From assembly GCA_017451645.1 (NCBI GenBank), contig JAFTNZ010000018.1:62001-126000 (forward strand): a stretch of DNA of 64,000 nt, in the 5' to 3' direction. The translations under genes were made by a program, and so were the position numbers. The notes beneath the pieces were generated by a model. It saw nothing but the letters and a program-made list of their open reading frames with translations, was not told the DNA's origin and searched no databases. Below are positions 34,162 through 41,971 of the stretch, one piece after another. Origin of the DNA: Bacteroidaceae bacterium (GTDB lineage: Bacteria; Bacteroidota; Bacteroidia; Bacteroidales; Bacteroidaceae). Each line of letters begins with the position of its first letter. The first letter of the stretch is position 1.

Positions 34162-34983
34162 TTACAAATTGCCCAATAACAAGGTCAACATATCGTAGGG
34201 GACTTCTTCTTTCGCCAATGAGGAACGGTTAAACTCGGCAGACGGATTGACCGACGAAACGGTCTTGACGAACTTACGCACCCCATCAACCAATGCCTCG
34301 TCGGCAAATGCTCCACCCATCAGATAAAGTTCGTCATGAATCTGACTGAAGCCCAACTGTTTCCATACATTCAAGACATAATAAAGAACATCTTCCTCTC
34401 CTCGATTGGGGAAAGTATTGACGAATAAGATGCGTCCATGCTCATAGGCCATGATACTGACTGTGCGACGCTGCAGATAGAGATACATCTTGCAGTTGTT
34501 CCCCATACGGCTTTTCACCGAACAATGTTCGATAAGCGGACTCACTGTGGCAAATATACGCGCTTCAGGGAAGTGCTCATCAATCTGGCTGCAGGCACTC
34601 TTATCCATGGCAAATACCACTACCACATTGCTCCGGTCAAGTATATTATAAAGAATGGTTTCGTTAGGGCGACGCGGATGGCAGTGATAAAAGATGTCTT
34701 CAGCTTGTTCGTCTTCAAAAAGTTCGAAAGGAATCAGAGTGTAGGCCGTGGTATCTACCAAAATGTTGGTCCGCATGAAAGGCTTGCTCAAAAACTCATT
34801 ACCGGCCAACATCTGCTTGAAATTGGCCGTCAACGACACCGAGGGGTCAACCGCATAAGGCAAATAACAGAACGATCTGTCATCTGATGGATTAAGGGCT
34901 GAAAAAGAAAATCCATCCGCACTGAGGCGGATGGATAGTATATGTTGTACGGAGTTTGCCAACTCTTCCAATGGGCGCATCAT
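34162..34983 (-). CDS. DUF3822 protein, actin/ASKHA-like fold suspected
   Basis: A 273-residue cytoplasmic protein. LSIRLSADGFSFSALNP at the start and YLQRRTVSIMAYEHGRILFVNTFPN in the middle match the DUF3822 family of Bacteroidetes. The repeated strand-turn pattern resembles actin-like (ASKHA) ATPases. No biochemical role is established. Its ATG overlaps the previous stop by one base (TAATG), which indicates translational coupling, and rsmD follows. Confidence 0.82.
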   Translation of the reverse strand: MMRPLEELANSVQHILSIRLSADGFSFSALNPSDDRSFCYLPYAVDPSVSLTANFKQMLAGNEFLSKPFMRTNILVDTTAYTLIPFELFEDEQAEDIFYHCHPRRPNETILYNILDRSNVVVVFAMDKSACSQIDEHFPEARIFATVSPLIEHCSVKSRMGNNCKMYLYLQRRTVSIMAYEHGRILFVNTFPNRGEEDVLYYVLNVWKQLGFSQIHDELYLMGGAFADEALVDGVRKFVKTVSSVNPSAEFNRSSLAKEEVPYDMLTLLLGNL

Positions 34984-35669
34984 TATTCCCAGTTACCAGC
35001 GTTGTTGTTAGGCTCTTCTACATCACCTACTTTCAGACCGCAATAGCGACCCATCTTCTCATTCTTGTCTATCAGGTTGAGAAGTTCCTGTTTGTTGAGG
35101 TCACCCAACCAAACTTCGAACGGAGTACGGGCTTCAAACAGGTAGAGCGGTGTTCCTGAACGGGTAGAATCCACACGAGTCTCCATCTCAAACTTCGCAC
35201 CCTTACCATAGGGCACATATGCCATAGAATCGGCATTGAACTCCTTTCCGAAGAGCGAATCCTTCAAGCTGACAAACATTGTATCGCGGCTGAAGCCCTC
35301 CAGTTTGTTCTTCTTCACTTCGTCCCACTTTCCGGTCTTGCGAGCCTTTTCAATCATGGCCACAGCTGAAGCTTCGGTGATACCGTTCTCCATCTGTTCG
35401 TCAGTCAACTCTCCTTCCTTCTTCACGATAGGCAACTTAGCCGTTTTTACAAAAGCTACCAACGAGTCGATATTATCACAGTATCCGACTTGCTTGATGT
35501 TACGATAGTTTACCTGTGCATCACGAATGTTTATCAGACTCTCTACGATGGCACTTTGTCTAACTCCCTTTTCTTTCTCAAAATTCACCGGCCCCATGAT
35601 GCTGCCCACACAAATATAAAGCAGGAAAGCTACACAAGCGGCCAAAATGCAATTAATTACTACTTTCAT
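34983..35669 (-). CDS. conserved hypothetical membrane-anchored protein
   Basis: A 228-residue protein with one N-terminal membrane helix (CILAACVAFLLYICVGSI) followed by a coiled, charged periplasmic part. KEKGVRQSAIVESLINIRDAQVNYRNIKQVG resembles the helix after the pilin-like anchor in Bacteroidales hypothetical proteins. I recognise no enzyme motif. It is the first gene of the operon with DUF3822 and rsmD. Its function is unknown. Confidence 0.8.
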   Translation of the reverse strand: MKVVINCILAACVAFLLYICVGSIMGPVNFEKEKGVRQSAIVESLINIRDAQVNYRNIKQVGYCDNIDSLVAFVKTAKLPIVKKEGELTDEQMENGITEASAVAMIEKARKTGKWDEVKKNKLEGFSRDTMFVSLKDSLFGKEFNADSMAYVPYGKGAKFEMETRVDSTRSGTPLYLFEARTPFEVWLGDLNKQELLNLIDKNEKMGRYCGLKVGDVEEPNNNAGNWE

Positions 35670-35765
35670 GATAATATTTCATTTTTTTAGTTTATATTCG
35701 TGCCGCAAAAATAACGCAAATAAATCTAATTAACGAATGTTCTTGAAGTTTTTTATTTTTAAAAG

Positions 35766-37184
35766 ATGATAAATGACTATTTTATAGAAGAATTTAAGAA
35801 AATTTTCGGTTTCAAGCCGACAGTTGAACAGGACGAAGCCATACAAAAGCTATCTGCATTCGTCCTGTCAAGCCACCGGCAAGGAGGATTCATCCTGCGT
35901 GGTTATGCCGGAACAGGAAAGACGGCTCTGATAGGGGCACTGGTGCGTCTGCTGGACAAGCTGGAGCAACGGGTGGTATTGATGGCTCCAACGGGACGCG
36001 CTGCTAAAGTTTTTTCACAATATGCCGGACATGCAGCATACACCATACACAAAAGAATCTACCGCCAAAAAGCATTCAATGGAGAAGGAGGCAACTTTTC
36101 CTTGGCAGACAATCTGACTCCCCACACCCTCTTTATTGTAGATGAAGCTTCGATGATTGCCAACGATGGCTTGTCAGGAACTGCATTCGGAACAGGCCGC
36201 CTGTTGGACGACCTTATAAACTATGTATATGCCGGAGACGGATGCCGTCTGCTACTGCTTGGAGATACCGCCCAGTTGCCTCCTGTAGGAGAAGAAGAAA
36301 GTCCGGCATTATCCGGGAACATAATAAGAGGATATGGCATGAATGTGGAAGAAATGGACCTCACACAAGTGGTCCGCCAATTGGACGGCTCCGGCATTTT
36401 GTGGAATGCAACCCGACTGAGACACCTGATAACAACCAATCAGGCATGGACAGCCCCGACAATCCGCCTGCAAGGGTTTGCTGACATCCGACATCTGCCC
36501 GGCAATGAACTGATTGAAACATTGGAGGAATGTTACGCTAATGCTGGGTATGATGAAACAATGGTGATTTGCCGCTCAAACAAACGGGCCAATGTCTACA
36601 ACAACGGTATAAGGGCACGAATTCTCTATCGGGAAGAAATTCTCTGCAGCGGTGACCTGGTGATGATAGCCAAGAACAATTATTTTTGGTCTGAAGATTG
36701 CAAGGAACTGGACTTTATTGCCAACGGAGATATAGCAGTGGTGCACCGCGTCCGGCACAGCCATGAATTATACGGATTCCAATTTGCCGATGTCACCCTC
36801 AGATTTCCGGACTATGATGATTTCGAACTGGAAGCCAATGTATTACTCGACACTTTACAATCTGACTACCCAGCCTTGTCGCAAGAACAGAACTGCGCCC
36901 TGTTCAATGCCGTTATGGAGGACTATGCCGACATTCCACTCAAGCAAGACCGTATGAAGAAAATGAAAAAAGACCCTCATTTCAATGCCTTACAATTGAA
37001 ATATGCCTATGCCATCACCTGCCACAAAGCACAAGGAGGACAATGGAGAAAAGTATTCCTCGACCAAGGGTACATTACTGAAGAGATGATAACACCCGAG
37101 TATTTCCGCTGGCTATACACAGCCTTCACCCGTGCGACGGAGACTCTCTATCTGGTAAATTTTCCAAAAGAACAGATAGAATAG
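35766..37184 (+). CDS. RecD/Dda-like SF1 DNA helicase
   Basis: A 472-residue cytoplasmic helicase: Walker A GYAGTGKTALIGALV, motif Ia LMAPTGRAAKVF, Walker B FIVDEASMI, motif III LLLGDTAQLPPVG, and motif V/VI region AYAITCHKAQGGQW and WLYTAFTRATETLYLV. The short SF1B form, without the N-terminal domain of RecD2, resembles phage Dda. It should unwind DNA 5' to 3' using ATP, in repair or replication restart. There are no RecB/RecC genes in the window. Confidence 0.9.
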   Translation: MINDYFIEEFKKIFGFKPTVEQDEAIQKLSAFVLSSHRQGGFILRGYAGTGKTALIGALVRLLDKLEQRVVLMAPTGRAAKVFSQYAGHAAYTIHKRIYRQKAFNGEGGNFSLADNLTPHTLFIVDEASMIANDGLSGTAFGTGRLLDDLINYVYAGDGCRLLLLGDTAQLPPVGEEESPALSGNIIRGYGMNVEEMDLTQVVRQLDGSGILWNATRLRHLITTNQAWTAPTIRLQGFADIRHLPGNELIETLEECYANAGYDETMVICRSNKRANVYNNGIRARILYREEILCSGDLVMIAKNNYFWSEDCKELDFIANGDIAVVHRVRHSHELYGFQFADVTLRFPDYDDFELEANVLLDTLQSDYPALSQEQNCALFNAVMEDYADIPLKQDRMKKMKKDPHFNALQLKYAYAITCHKAQGGQWRKVFLDQGYITEEMITPEYFRWLYTAFTRATETLYLVNFPKEQIE

Positions 37185-37225
37185 CACAAACCTCCCAGAA
37201 CAAATACCGAACCAAAGGCAACAAA

Positions 37226-37316
37226 AGTCTTCTGCCAAGCTTTTGGCAGAAGACTGCCACCCTATCGGCAGGGATATGCCACTACCTTGGCAGGCATCTG
37301 CCACCCCCGTTGGCAG
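37226..37316. repeat. four tandem palindromes with exact 22-bp period
   Basis: TGCCA occurs at 37233, 37255, 37277 and 37299, each followed 11-12 bp later by TGGCA or CGGCA (37244, 37266, 37288, 37311). The first unit extends to a perfect 13-bp stem (37226-37238 with 37243-37255) with loop GCTT. The array ends 79 bp before the -7 element of the M20 gene. Confidence 0.8.
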
Positions 37317-37394
37317 TAAGTAGAGAAACGGAACTGAATGACTGATGAAACGGATTTTAGTCTGAAACAACCGGCAGTTTTCATAGAAAAGAAG

Positions 37395-37402
37395 TATCTT
37401 TG
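37395..37402 (+). promoter_or_regulatory. -7 element of the M20 deacylase gene
   Basis: TATCTTTG, 25 bp upstream of the ATG at 37427. No clear TTG at -33. Confidence 0.55.
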
Positions 37403-37426
37403 CGCCGAAAAAAAACAAGAAGAGCA

Positions 37427-38491
37427 ATGACAAAAGGACAATATACACAAGAAGCTATCGGATTGCTGAAACAGCTCATCGCCATCCCTTCGACAAGCAG
37501 GGATGAGAGAGAGGCTGCCGACTGCCTGCAATCCTATATGGAAGAACGGGGAATACAGACCCACCGTGCAGGAAACAACGTATGGGCTATAGCCCCAGAC
37601 TTCGACAAGAACCTCCCTACGCTGCTACTCAATTCACACATCGATACGGTCAAGCCCGTAACAGGATGGACATTTCCTCCTTACACCCCCACCGAACAAG
37701 AGGGCAGACTATATGGCTTGGGAAGCAACGATGCCGGTGCCAGCATGGTTTCGCTGCTGCAGACATTCAGGCATTTATGTTCACACAAACAGGCATACAA
37801 TGTGATATTTCTGGCATCCTGTGAAGAAGAAGTTTCCGGCAAGCAAGGCATAGTGAGTGTACTCCCTCTGCTCCCCCCAATCAGTGTGGCCATCGTGGGA
37901 GAACCTACAGGAATGCAGCCCGCCATAGCAGAAAAAGGTCTGATGGTGCTTGATGTGACCGCTCACGGACGGGCAGGACATGCTGCACGCGAAGAGGGAG
38001 ACAATGCCATCTACAAAGCAATGAAAGATATTGAATGGTTCCGGAGCTATCAGTGGGAACGCATCTCCCCAATGTTGGGCAAGGTAAAAATGACAGTGAC
38101 TCAGGTGAACGCCGGAACCCAACACAATGTGATACCTGAAAGTTGCACTTTCGTTGTCGATATACGAAGTAACGAATTGTACACTAATGAGGAGCTCTAT
38201 GAACACATTGCCCGGCAGATAAAGAGTGAAACCAAAGCACGTTCTTTCCGGCTGAATTCTTCAAGGATATCCCAAGAACATCCGTTGGTGCAACAAATAG
38301 TCAGAATGGGACGCACCCCCTTCGGCTCGCCCACCCTTTCTGACCAAGCCCTCATGGGCTTTCCCTCACTGAAGATAGGCCCCGGCGACAGTGCACGGTC
38401 GCACACGGCAAACGAATATATCCTGATACAGGAGATAGCCGAAGCCATCAGTCTGTATCAGGATATGTTAGATGGGTTGGAGCTGATGTGA
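37427..38491 (+). CDS. M20-family metallopeptidase/deacylase (ArgE/DapE-like)
   Basis: The ATG at 37427 (MTKGQYTQEAIGLLKQL) lies 25 bp after a -7 element and gives 354 residues. The di-zinc M20 motifs are present: LLLNSHIDTVKPV, YGLGSNDAGASM, FLASCEEEVSG (catalytic Glu), VGEPTG, and a C-terminal His in ARSHTANEY. Between them is the dimerisation domain (GRAGHAARE). Related Bacteroidetes enzymes act as N-acetyl- or N-succinyl-ornithine deacetylases in arginine synthesis. That substrate is likely but cannot be settled here because no other arg gene is near. It ends three bases from the convergent gene. Confidence 0.88.
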   Translation: MTKGQYTQEAIGLLKQLIAIPSTSRDEREAADCLQSYMEERGIQTHRAGNNVWAIAPDFDKNLPTLLLNSHIDTVKPVTGWTFPPYTPTEQEGRLYGLGSNDAGASMVSLLQTFRHLCSHKQAYNVIFLASCEEEVSGKQGIVSVLPLLPPISVAIVGEPTGMQPAIAEKGLMVLDVTAHGRAGHAAREEGDNAIYKAMKDIEWFRSYQWERISPMLGKVKMTVTQVNAGTQHNVIPESCTFVVDIRSNELYTNEELYEHIARQIKSETKARSFRLNSSRISQEHPLVQQIVRMGRTPFGSPTLSDQALMGFPSLKIGPGDSARSHTANEYILIQEIAEAISLYQDMLDGLELM

Positions 38492-38494
38492 CTA

Positions 38495-39175
38495 TCAATC
38501 CCGACGTCCCATATAAATCATGACGTAGTAAATCAGTGTAGCCAACGAGCTGAGAGCAGCCACAACATACGTATAGGCAGCAGAAGCAAGTGCACTGCGA
38601 GCCTGACCATGGTTGGATGCGTTGGTAACTCCTGCCCGATTGAGCCATGCAAGAGCACGACGACTGGCATCAATCTCTACCGGCAACGTAATGAAACTGA
38701 ACAAAGTGGTGCTGGCAAAAAGGATGATTCCGGCCAACAGCACTTGTGGAAATGTCTGCACAAGCAGAATGCCTGCCAACAAGACCCAAGTGACCCACTT
38801 GGAAGCAGCAGAAACAACAGGCACCAATGAAGAACGCATCTTCAACGGTCCATAAGCAGCAGCATGCTGTACGGCATGTCCACACTCGTGAGCCGCTACC
38901 GCAGCAGCAGCCACACTATCACTGGTATAGACGCCCTCACTCAGATTGACGGTCTTGTCTGTCGGGTTGTAATGGTCAGTCAAGCGTCCGGGTGTACTGA
39001 TGACACGCACATCGTATATGCCGTTATCATGCAACATCTTTTCCGCCACATCCCGACCTGTCATTCCGTTCCCCAAAGGGATACGGGAGTATTTTTTGAA
39101 CTTGTGTTCCAAATTAGCCTGCACCAAATAACTCAGCAAGGCTATTCCAATGAATAAAATCCAATAAGTTGACAT
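38495..39175 (-). CDS. membrane zinc metallopeptidase (YugP family)
   Basis: A 226-residue membrane protein. A hydrophobic N-terminal helix is followed by the zinc-site motif HECGH (His96-Glu97-His100) in AAHECGHAVQHAAAY. Three to four further helices follow, around residues 120-175 and 200-222. RIPLGNGMTGRDVAEKMLHDNGIYDVRV is the typical YugP/DUF-type N-terminal region. It presumably cleaves membrane or envelope proteins; targets are unknown. It stands between the M20 gene and purA, with its own transcript. Confidence 0.9.
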   Translation of the reverse strand: MSTYWILFIGIALLSYLVQANLEHKFKKYSRIPLGNGMTGRDVAEKMLHDNGIYDVRVISTPGRLTDHYNPTDKTVNLSEGVYTSDSVAAAAVAAHECGHAVQHAAAYGPLKMRSSLVPVVSAASKWVTWVLLAGILLVQTFPQVLLAGIILFASTTLFSFITLPVEIDASRRALAWLNRAGVTNASNHGQARSALASAAYTYVVAALSSLATLIYYVMIYMGRRD

Positions 39176-39244
39176 ACTCTTTTCTTTTTTCCGTTAGTTA
39201 TTACTTTCCATCATCACAGTACAAACTGTATGCCAAAAATACAG

Positions 39245-39280
39245 AAAAGCAGCGAATATGCCTCGGCATCCGCTGCTTTT
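39245..39280 (-). terminator. intrinsic terminator after purA
   Basis: AAAAGCAGCG (39245-39254) and CGCTGCTTTT (39271-39280) form a perfect stem with an inner ATGCC/GGCAT pair. T-rich sequence follows on both strands, so it may also work in the other direction. Confidence 0.8.
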
Positions 39281-39339
39281 TTGTCAATTTATAACATTAG
39301 TTATTCTATTTCAAGAATCAGACTGACAGGACGTCAGGG

Positions 39340-40623
39340 TCAATCTTCCAAATCCTCTGTATAGCGTACAATTGTCTGTGCACGGTCAGGTCCGATAGAG
39401 ATAATCTTGATTGGAGTCTCCAATTCCTCTTCCAAGAAAGAAACGTACGCATTGAATTCCTCGGGGAATTCAGCCTCATCAGTCATACGGGTCATATCGG
39501 TCTTCCAGCCGGGCAACTCCACATAAACAGGTTCTACGCCTTCCGTAATGTCGTAAGGGAAATCCATCACCTCCTCACCATTGATACGATAGGCCACACA
39601 AGCCTTGATAGTCTCAAACTGGTCGAGAACATCGCTCTTCATCATAATCAGCTGAGTGACCCCGTTCACCATGATGGCATATTTCAAGGCGACCAAATCA
39701 ATCCATCCACAACGGCGCTCGCGTCCGGTGACGGCACCATACTCATGACCAAGATCACGGATAAGTTTGCCTGTTTCATCGAACAACTCTGTGGGGAACG
39801 GTCCGCTACCTACACGAGTACAATACGCCTTCATAATACCATAGACATTGCCAATCTTATTAGGACCGATGCCCAATCCGGTACATGCTCCTGCACAAAT
39901 TGTGTTGGATGAAGTGACAAAAGGATAAGAACCGAAATCCACATCCAACAACGTCCCTTGAGCACCTTCACACAATACACTCTTCCCCGCTTTCAGCAAA
40001 TTGTTTATTTCATGTTCACTATCAACCAGATTGAACTGACGCAAATAAGCTATTCCCTCCATAAAGGCCAGCTCCATTTCCGTGATGTCATAGGCATAGT
40101 TGAGGTTCTTCAAGATAGCTTCATGGCGTGCTTTTGCCTTTGCATAAATGGCTTCGAAATTAGGAGAAAGTATATCACCGACACGCACTCCGGTACGGCT
40201 TATTTTGTCTGTATAGGTGGGTCCGATACCCTTTCCGGTAGTACCCACTTTGTCTGCCCCCTTTGCTGCTTCATAAGCAGCATCGAGCACACGGTGTGTG
40301 GGCAGAATCAGATGGGCTTTCTTAGAAATATGCAACCGCTCTTTCAAAGAATGGCCAGAAGCCTCAAGAGCTTCAGCTTCTCCTTTGAAAAGCGCAGGGT
40401 CAAGCACAACGCCATTACCTATTATATTCACCTTATCACCTTGAAAAATTCCCGAAGGGATGGAACGGAGCACATATTTTTGTCCTTCAAACTCTAATGT
40501 ATGCCCTGCATTGGGACCACCCTGAAAACGTGCAACCACATCGTAATTGGGTGTCAACACATCCACAACTTTACCTTTACCTTCATCGCCCCATTGGAGA
40601 CCTAATAAAACATCTACTTTCAT
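39340..40623 (-). CDS. purA: adenylosuccinate synthetase
   Basis: A 427-residue enzyme that joins IMP and aspartate with GTP, the first committed step to AMP. Signatures: LLGLQWGDEGKGKVVD at the start, GGPNAGHT, GTTGKGIGPTYTDKISR in the middle, and TAGRERRCGWIDL-type sequence (VTGRERRCGWID) toward the end. Length is typical. It begins 18 bp after the Fur-family gene, so both are probably on one transcript. Confidence 0.97.
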   Translation of the reverse strand: MKVDVLLGLQWGDEGKGKVVDVLTPNYDVVARFQGGPNAGHTLEFEGQKYVLRSIPSGIFQGDKVNIIGNGVVLDPALFKGEAEALEASGHSLKERLHISKKAHLILPTHRVLDAAYEAAKGADKVGTTGKGIGPTYTDKISRTGVRVGDILSPNFEAIYAKAKARHEAILKNLNYAYDITEMELAFMEGIAYLRQFNLVDSEHEINNLLKAGKSVLCEGAQGTLLDVDFGSYPFVTSSNTICAGACTGLGIGPNKIGNVYGIMKAYCTRVGSGPFPTELFDETGKLIRDLGHEYGAVTGRERRCGWIDLVALKYAIMVNGVTQLIMMKSDVLDQFETIKACVAYRINGEEVMDFPYDITEGVEPVYVELPGWKTDMTRMTDEAEFPEEFNAYVSFLEEELETPIKIISIGPDRAQTIVRYTEDLED

Positions 40624-40641
40624 GTTTTTATTAAATTATTA

Positions 40642-41106
40642 TTATTGTTTTTTCCGTTTTCTTTGTGCGGCACATTTGCTGCATATTCCATATATATATA
40701 AGGAATAGTGTGACATTTGGAAACGCTTCATAGGAGAATGGGATATGGCTTGCTGCAAATCGTTGTTCTGCAGTTCGGAAACCTTACCACATTCCGTACA
40801 AATAAGATGATGATGAGTGCCCATATTGTAAGAGCGCTCATACTGTGAAGAATTACCAAACTGATGCTTGATAACCAATTTGGCATCCAACAACAGTTCA
40901 ATGGTATTATAGACTGTAGCACGACTGACCCGAAACTTCTCTTCGTTTATCATCATATCGTGCAAGGTCTCTATATCAAAGTGCCCCTTAATGGAATAGA
41001 TAGTGTCAAGTATAGCATACCGTTCGGAAGTCTTTCGATGTCCGTTTACACGCAAATATTCCGTAAACAACTGTCTTACAGTATTTTTTATACTTTCTGT
41101 TTCCAT
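40642..41106 (-). CDS. Fur-family transcriptional regulator
   Basis: A 154-residue regulator with the Fur winged helix (RKTSERYAILDTIYSIKGHFDIETLHDMM, VSRATVYNTIELLLDAKLV) and the metal sites (GTHHHLICTECGKV, and a second Cys pair in ICSKCAAQ). It could be Fur, PerR or Zur; the sequence does not decide. The product is cytoplasmic. It is co-directional with purA. Confidence 0.92.
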   Translation of the reverse strand: METESIKNTVRQLFTEYLRVNGHRKTSERYAILDTIYSIKGHFDIETLHDMMINEEKFRVSRATVYNTIELLLDAKLVIKHQFGNSSQYERSYNMGTHHHLICTECGKVSELQNNDLQQAISHSPMKRFQMSHYSLYIYGICSKCAAQRKRKKQ

Positions 41107-41125
41107 TTCGAATCGCGAATGTGCA

Positions 41126-41133
41126 CAAAGTTA
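41126..41133 (-). promoter_or_regulatory. -7 element of the fur-like/purA transcript
   Basis: TAACTTTG on the minus strand, 19 bp upstream of the ATG at 41106. Confidence 0.5.
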
Positions 41134-41187
41134 AACCATTTTAGTGGAATAGGAAAGATTTTTAGCAGAAATTTGCAGAAAACCCCA

Positions 41188-41871
41188 TTATCCACCGCTC
41201 CCCTCCCCTTTGAGTTCCTGCTGCAGCAAGGCATAATAATTCCTTAACCGTTCATCTTCATTCTGAGCCAAAGGAGCCATCTGTTTCAAGACTTTACCCG
41301 ACTGACTGGCATTACAGATGGCATAAGCACGCAAAGCCACAAAAGAAGCATGAGCTGCCCGATGACTCTCGCTCAAATTACAGAGGGTGGCCATTGCCTG
41401 ATCCAAGAATTCATTCTCTGCTCTCTCTTCCAAACATTCGTTCTTCATTATAAGTCGTGCCAATGTCAAGAACCCACAAACTTGAAAAAACTCCCGCTCA
41501 TCGGCCATCCACTGAAAAGCCTTTTCTGATGCATAAGGCAAATGCTGAAAAAGATTCATGCAAGTAAGTTCGGCTATCTCCTGACGTTCAACAGTCTCCA
41601 CCCACATGTCGGCAATTTCCGGCAAGAAACTATCTATTGGCTGAAGCATGGAGGCCAATATCTTGCACTCGCGTACATTCTCCTTCCACAAAGCCTGTGC
41701 CAGAGCATGATTTTTTTCATACCTGAGAGAAATTTCTTTCAGACGGGGGAGTTCTATTCCGAAATTCAATTTATAGTCAATACCCTGCTCGCGCATACTC
41801 TGCGAGACGGCTCCGTTCATGAAAAGGCGAAATTGCGCCTTGATATCTCTGATGGTTTCGTGTATGTCCAT
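41188..41871 (-). CDS. AlkD-like HEAT-repeat protein (putative DNA alkylation repair)
   Basis: A 227-residue all-helical cytoplasmic protein. Pattern and length resemble the Bacteroidetes branch of the AlkD/AlkC-type DNA glycosylase superfamily: IELPRLKEISLRYEKNHALAQALWKENVRECKILASML, then helical pairs about 40 residues apart. AlkD removes alkylated bases by wrapping DNA with HEAT repeats. The catalytic Trp and Asp of AlkD cannot be placed with certainty (candidates are WKENVRE and ADMWVE), so activity is inferred. Confidence 0.7.
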   Translation of the reverse strand: MDIHETIRDIKAQFRLFMNGAVSQSMREQGIDYKLNFGIELPRLKEISLRYEKNHALAQALWKENVRECKILASMLQPIDSFLPEIADMWVETVERQEIAELTCMNLFQHLPYASEKAFQWMADEREFFQVCGFLTLARLIMKNECLEERAENEFLDQAMATLCNLSESHRAAHASFVALRAYAICNASQSGKVLKQMAPLAQNEDERLRNYYALLQQELKGEGSGG

Positions 41872-41884
41872 ATAACCAACATTC

Positions 41885-41951
41885 AGGCACGGATTACACG
41901 GCCAATACGTTTTCTTTCCTTTACATTCGTACTACCCGCAAATCCGTGCCT
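41885..41951 (-). terminator. possible terminator hairpin after the M49 peptidase gene
   Basis: AGGCACGGATT (41885-41895) and AATCCGTGCCT (41941-41951) are perfectly complementary over 11 bp, but with a 45-nt loop and no strong T-run. It lies directly after the stop at 41972 on the minus strand. Confidence 0.45.
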
Positions 41952-41971
41952 AACATAATGTCTAATTCAAA

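Noticed and set aside
37226-37316. The four 22-bp palindromes as a CRISPR array
   Set aside because: Unit and spacing are too short, there are no unique spacers of about 30 bp, and no cas gene is present.
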